A DNA stretch of 64,000 bases, taken from NCBI GenBank assembly GCA_025024175.1, contig QCXZ01000003.1, forward strand, positions 22,340,392 through 22,404,391. Direction: 5' to 3'. Shown here piece by piece: positions 61,201-64,000 of the stretch. The notes beneath the pieces are model-generated. The model searched no databases. It was not told the origin of the DNA and saw nothing but the letters and a program-made list of their open reading frames with translations. Position numbers and translations under genes: made by a program. The stretch's first letter is position 1. Each line of letters starts with the position of its first letter. This DNA comes from Rhyzopertha dominica. Lineage: Eukaryota > Arthropoda > Insecta > Coleoptera > Bostrichidae.

Positions 61201-62367
61201 TCTGTTATGTGTGCATTAGTAAAATTCTTTATTGAGTTGTTTGAAACGTTCAATAAAACCCCTGACATCCCCCACGCTATAACTTCAGCTTCAACTACGC
61301 AACTACATAACTTACCTGGATTAATGAACCAGTCAATGTCTAATAATGTCGCTGCTTGTATTCAAACTGTACACTGTAACCTTTACAAACAAAGACAAAC
61401 AAACACTCAAGTAAGAACAACCTCTTTGTCATAAATCTCTTAATAATCGTCCTAATGCTTTCGGCCCCAGGCACATGTTTCCATGTAGCGGTCCAACAAA
61501 AATGATTAAGTACTATAAACTGCAGTTGCCTTTCTTTTATGGTGAAATAATGCCATAAGATCATTACAATAGTTTTGAAAAATTTCTGCCACTGTCTCTC
61601 ATAACATCGTAATGTTGTAGAACCTCATATAGTCTGTCACGACAAACACTGTCTAATGCCCTACCTAAATCAAGAGAAACTGCCAGGTATTTCTTATTTC
61701 AACCTATTCTTAAACTGACCAACATGCATAAACGCATCTGCTGTACCATTCCCTACAGAAAATGTTGCAGCCAAAAAATAACGAATACATTATTCAAATA
61801 AACTGGTCACCCCCTTATCCTCTTTATTGCAAATCACTAGACAGGAAAATGTAAACATATATTTTGGTCAACGAAATTTATTTTTGCGTTTATTGTATGG
61901 CTGTTGGCTTTTTGAAATATCTTCTAAAGAAGCCTAGAATCTGAACTACAATTAAAATAGTTTATTTAATGAGCGATAACTGTGAAAGTATAATATATGT
62001 ACAAATGTAAAATTATATTGATGATGAAAAGAAATTGTTGTTGGTTTGCAGTGAAGAACAACATATTTTAGTTTTAATCTGCTTGTTGTCTTTTAGAACT
62101 GTTCCTGTTTTTATGACGAAGTGTACGATGGCAGATAAATCTACAAAAACAGACGATGTTTTGTTGAATGGAGAACTTGAACTATCATGTCCAACCACAA
62201 CAAATGCAGCTACAATGACAACAGTTGTGCAGTCTGAAGCACCAGTTAGGTCTGCTCCGGTGGTAGCTAGTACTAGTACAAGAAATGTTGTACACACACA
62301 GATGCACAGACAAGATTCTCGTGTTGAACAGCAACAAAGACAAACAGCGTCATCACCGGCACCTAAT
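40110..62367 (+). CDS. Larp4: La-related protein 4 (LARP4/4B) homologue, 3' end beyond the window
   Basis: Nine exons join in frame: 40110-40238, 40752-40890, 42262-42508, 42865-43114, 48490-48837, 51070-51448, 58186-58425, 58479-58815 and 62097-62367. They give 780 codons with no stop. Order: an N-terminal region without recognised domain (1-157), the La motif (158-235), an RRM (236-312), a proline- and glutamine-rich stretch (325-400), the conserved [13 protein letters not shown] and [13 protein letters not shown] motifs seen in animal LARP4, then a low-complexity tail. LARP4 proteins bind poly(A) mRNA and poly(A)-binding protein in the cytoplasm and stabilise mRNAs (family knowledge). The remaining conserved C-terminal segment of the family was not found before position 64000. 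N bases at 48778 and 51251 each hide one codon. Intron sizes range from 53 bp to 6.7 kb. Confidence 0.93.
42262..43114 (+). CDS. Larp4: LARP4 exons 3-4, La motif and start of the RRM
   Basis: Exon 3 (42262-42508) runs from [20 protein letters not shown] to the first La-motif helix [15 protein letters not shown]. Exon 4 (42865-43114) continues [20 protein letters not shown] and [16 protein letters not shown], then the RRM start [20 protein letters not shown]. The YFS-REN and QMD-x-DQ residues are hallmarks of the LARP4 La motif, whose RNA pocket differs from that of genuine La protein (family knowledge). Confidence 0.95.
46481..46857. mobile_element. Solo retrozyme-like copy in LARP4 intron 4
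   Basis: Begins attaaaatgcatgtct and follows the 352-bp unit to about 46762, then flips: 46763-46857 is the remaining part of the unit in inverted orientation, ending aatttgtcag. It is close to the units at 6802-8860 but with more differences. No flanking duplication was found, so the boundaries may have been rearranged. Confidence 0.75.
46522..46570 (-). ncRNA. Type I hammerhead ribozyme, solo copy
   Basis: The core CUGAUGA, stem II GCUGU/ACAGC, GAA, the A-U pair and the cleavage C are all present. Stem III reads AUAGAUCUAU instead of AUAGUACUAU, so its ten bases stay self-complementary despite the changes. It lies antisense to the LARP4 transcript, so it would act only in RNA from the opposite strand. 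Confidence 0.82.
48490..48837 (+). CDS. Larp4: LARP4 exon 5, RRM core
   Basis: 116 codons from [20 protein letters not shown] through [19 protein letters not shown] and [17 protein letters not shown], completing the RRM, into a proline-rich linker. The codon at 48778 contains an N. It joins exon 4 in phase 0. Confidence 0.94.
48838..51069 (+). other. LARP4 intron 5
   Basis: AT- and T-rich with no gene, tandem repeat or transposon end recognised. Confidence 0.6.
51070..51448 (+). CDS. Larp4: LARP4 exon 6
   Basis: Opens [20 protein letters not shown] and continues into a basic, serine-rich segment ([17 protein letters not shown]). Human LARP4 has a comparable region after its RRM, with tyrosine and proline repeats. 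One N at 51251. Ends in phase 1 at a gtaagt donor. Confidence 0.9.
51449..58185 (+). other. LARP4 intron 6, with a nested palindrome
   Basis: 6.7 kb. Holds the inverted-repeat nest at 53033-55291. 55292-58185 is AT-rich with nothing recognised. Confidence 0.6.
53033..55291. mobile_element. Nested inverted-repeat transposons with cagggtgt ends
   Basis: The outer ends are tatacagggtgtttcacaac at 53033 and gctgtgaaacaccctgtata at the right. The inner element, 53733-55243, has ends tatacagggtgtctctaaat and its inverse. The inner one is almost entirely palindromic, with arms of about 700 bp meeting near 54490. The left part of the outer element has its own inverted pair (53150-53250 against 53610-53700) around a short frame reading [18 protein letters not shown]. 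That resembles the N-terminal domain of insect mariner-type proteins, but weakly. TA borders fit a Tc1/mariner-like origin. No catalytic domain was found. Confidence 0.7.
58186..58815 (+). CDS. Larp4: LARP4 exons 7-8
   Basis: Exon 7 (58186-58425) carries [15 protein letters not shown] and the conserved [13 protein letters not shown]. Exon 8 (58479-58815) carries [20 protein letters not shown]. The intron between them is only 53 bp. Exon 7 has a second possible acceptor 18 bp downstream (aacag against cttgaag), which keeps the frame and would drop six residues. Confidence 0.9.
58816..62096 (+). other. LARP4 intron 8
   Basis: 3.3 kb, AT-rich. No gene recognised. The open frame at 61096-61434 has no similarity I know and no splice support in phase with LARP4. 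Confidence 0.55.
62097..62367 (+). CDS. Larp4: LARP4 exon 9, last recognised in the window
   Basis: Reads [20 protein letters not shown] and continues as a threonine-, alanine- and glutamine-rich segment to AHxQ-rich [20 protein letters not shown], ending in phase 0 at gtaagt. Conservation is low here, so the call rests on frame, acceptor and donor. A second in-frame acceptor lies 54 bp upstream (ttgcag, with the exon starting at 62052). Confidence 0.7.
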
Positions 62368-64000
62368 GTAAGTATTTTTTGTTTTATGTCGGCATAGTGC
62401 AATTTCAAAGGGAAATTTTATATCTGTATGAGGATTGTGCTGAAATAATGTATATGCTTGTAAACTAGTTGCTATAGGAAACAACTGACACTGTATAAAG
62501 CACAGACATTAGTTGTCAAATGCAGCTATTAGCACATATATTGCATCAATTGTTCTTCACACTGTGTTAAGCAAACATGGAACTTGACTAACGTAACTTT
62601 TGTGCAATGATTTGTTATGTTTATGAAAAATTTTGTTTTGATTGTTTATGAAGTACTTACTCTTTCGTCTGTCACAATATTTAATTGGTTCACTGAATTT
62701 AAACCTAGCCAGATAAAGTCAGAATGATGAGCCACACAGTTGCAGTCACAATGGTTGCAGCTGTGGAGAAAATGGTGAAAGAAGATTGCTAAGTGACGTT
62801 TGTAAAAGTTGAGACTCCCCCAAAAGATCGGTTCGACAGCAGCATAAAATATCATTCAGGACTATCTTTATTTCCACAGGCATTGTACTCGATGGGTGCC
62901 TCACCTCTTGTTGCCAGATCAAAAAACTGCTAAGGTGAATTGATGCTGTTTCATGCTAAACAAATTTAAGATGGTAGTGGCAAAAATGTTTTTAGTGCGG
63001 CGGTGGGCGAAGAATTTTTGATATATCAGCATGATCCTAAAATAAAACAGCAGTCTGACCTTGTTGCTTTAACAGTAAACTGCTGCCCTCACAGAGCAAG
63101 GAGTGTTGGGCAGAAAATGGCTAAAACTGGTTATGTGGTAATTGTACCATTAAGGCCCAGTATTTCAGTGAGAGGTTAAACTTTGGGTTAAAGTAAACTG
63201 GTTTTATTTTTAAACCAAAAGTTAAAACCCATGAGCGTATTTCAGTTCACAAATCTCGTTTAGTGAAAATCGGTTTAACAGTCGACAGTTTTAATGTAGG
63301 TTGGCGCTACTGTTGTGGTTGCGCCTGAGTCGTAATGCGCATAAGCTCATAGTATGTTTGTGTATCAGTTCGTTGACCTATAAACTCGTCATTTCTAATA
63401 AAATGATATTGACAGTCTGGAACTTGCAGTTGGCCGTTAACCCTCGTATTCATCCAGTTCGAAATTTTTTGATTAGGAACAAGTTATACATTCGCTTGCT
63501 TACCTACATCAACAAAGAAAAAGTGCCAAGACAACAACTGCAATTTACAAAGGAATCATTTTCAGCTGGTTGTTCTGGGAAAAATACCGGATTGGGCTTT
63601 AAATTTTTTCGTCAGCACCACCAATGACAATTTTTTTTGTTAATAGGGAACAACCCCTAACTCCTTATTCTGTAATACCTACATAAATCTTAGTTTGAAG
63701 TAGTTTTACCAAATCGATTCCTTTGTTTCGAAATTTTTGGTGCAAAAACTCGTCCTTCTTCATTATTACCAAGGGTTTTTTACGAGTGATATAAAAAGTA
63801 ACCCACACAACAGAAATATACGTAAAAGACAAAACCGCACGCTGCCACAACATACCGAAACGAAATGCAGTTAGTTCTACAAACGTGAAGTCCTCGTTTA
63901 GCAGAGTGCGCAGACTTAATCCAAAAAACTGTTTAACCCTCCTCGAAGGGTTGGTTTAATTTGCCGAGGAATGTAACCTATTTTTACTCGTAATCGAGTA
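62368..64000 (+). other. Downstream LARP4 intron or 3' region
   Basis: No conserved LARP4 C-terminal exon is visible. A possible small exon starts at 62880 after tttccacag, in phase 0 (ALYSMGASPLVARSKNC, then stop), but nothing else supports it. From about 63150 to the end there are several gtttaac/gttaaac and gggttaa motifs in both orientations, with an open frame at 63301-63627 that I do not recognise. This may be the start of another repeat element running off the window. Confidence 0.4.

Noticed and set aside
62880..62936. Possible terminal LARP4 exon
   Set aside because: It has an acceptor and the correct phase but is only 18 codons, has no family similarity, and the conserved LARP4 C-terminal segment is absent. 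Kept only as a note.

Overview
This is an AT-rich animal nuclear window that looks like a large, transposon-dense insect genome. The evidence is spliced genes with GT-AG introns from 53 bp to over 6 kb, arthropod-style mariner, Tc1, hAT and PIF/Harbinger elements, and no prokaryotic gene organisation. Scattered N bases show it comes from a draft assembly. I cannot name the species.

Three host genes were reconstructed, all on the + strand. (1) A prune-type DHH phosphoesterase, four coding exons, 15360-21289, predicted 373 aa. (2) Translation initiation factor eIF1, three coding exons, 33768-38122, 110 aa. (3) A La-related protein 4 (LARP4/4B) homologue, nine visible exons from 40110 to 62367, 780 codons and still open, so its 3' end appears to lie beyond the window. 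Exon phases join in frame in all three. eIF1 and LARP4 both act in mRNA translation but are otherwise independent. prune is separate.

The rest is mostly mobile DNA. 603-1343 is a long foldback repeat. Three related elements with a THAP-type exon lie at 2729-3843, 17803-19092 (inside a prune intron) and 23446-24744. A mariner-like element with very long inverted arms (about 5125-9697) carries a broken transposase with DD41D spacing. 21975-27115 is a large inverted-arm structure with a 122-bp tandem repeat. 27605-33312 is a nest: an inverted-arm element holds a PIF/Harbinger remnant and a hAT-like element with an 8-bp target duplication, and the hAT-like element holds a Tc1 element with an apparently intact spliced DD34E transposase. 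53033-55291 is a nested palindrome in a LARP4 intron.

The most interesting finding is at 6802-8860. Six 352-bp units, three in each orientation, each contain a complete or near-complete type I hammerhead ribozyme with a very short stem III. Together with a 13-bp target duplication this fits a metazoan retrozyme, a non-autonomous element that spreads through self-cleaving, circularising RNA. A second copy with its own 13-bp duplication lies in an eIF1 intron (36621-37760), with its ribozyme broken by another insertion. A third, with an intact ribozyme core, lies in a LARP4 intron (46481-46857). Everything here was read by eye. Cleavage, expression and family assignments are untested.
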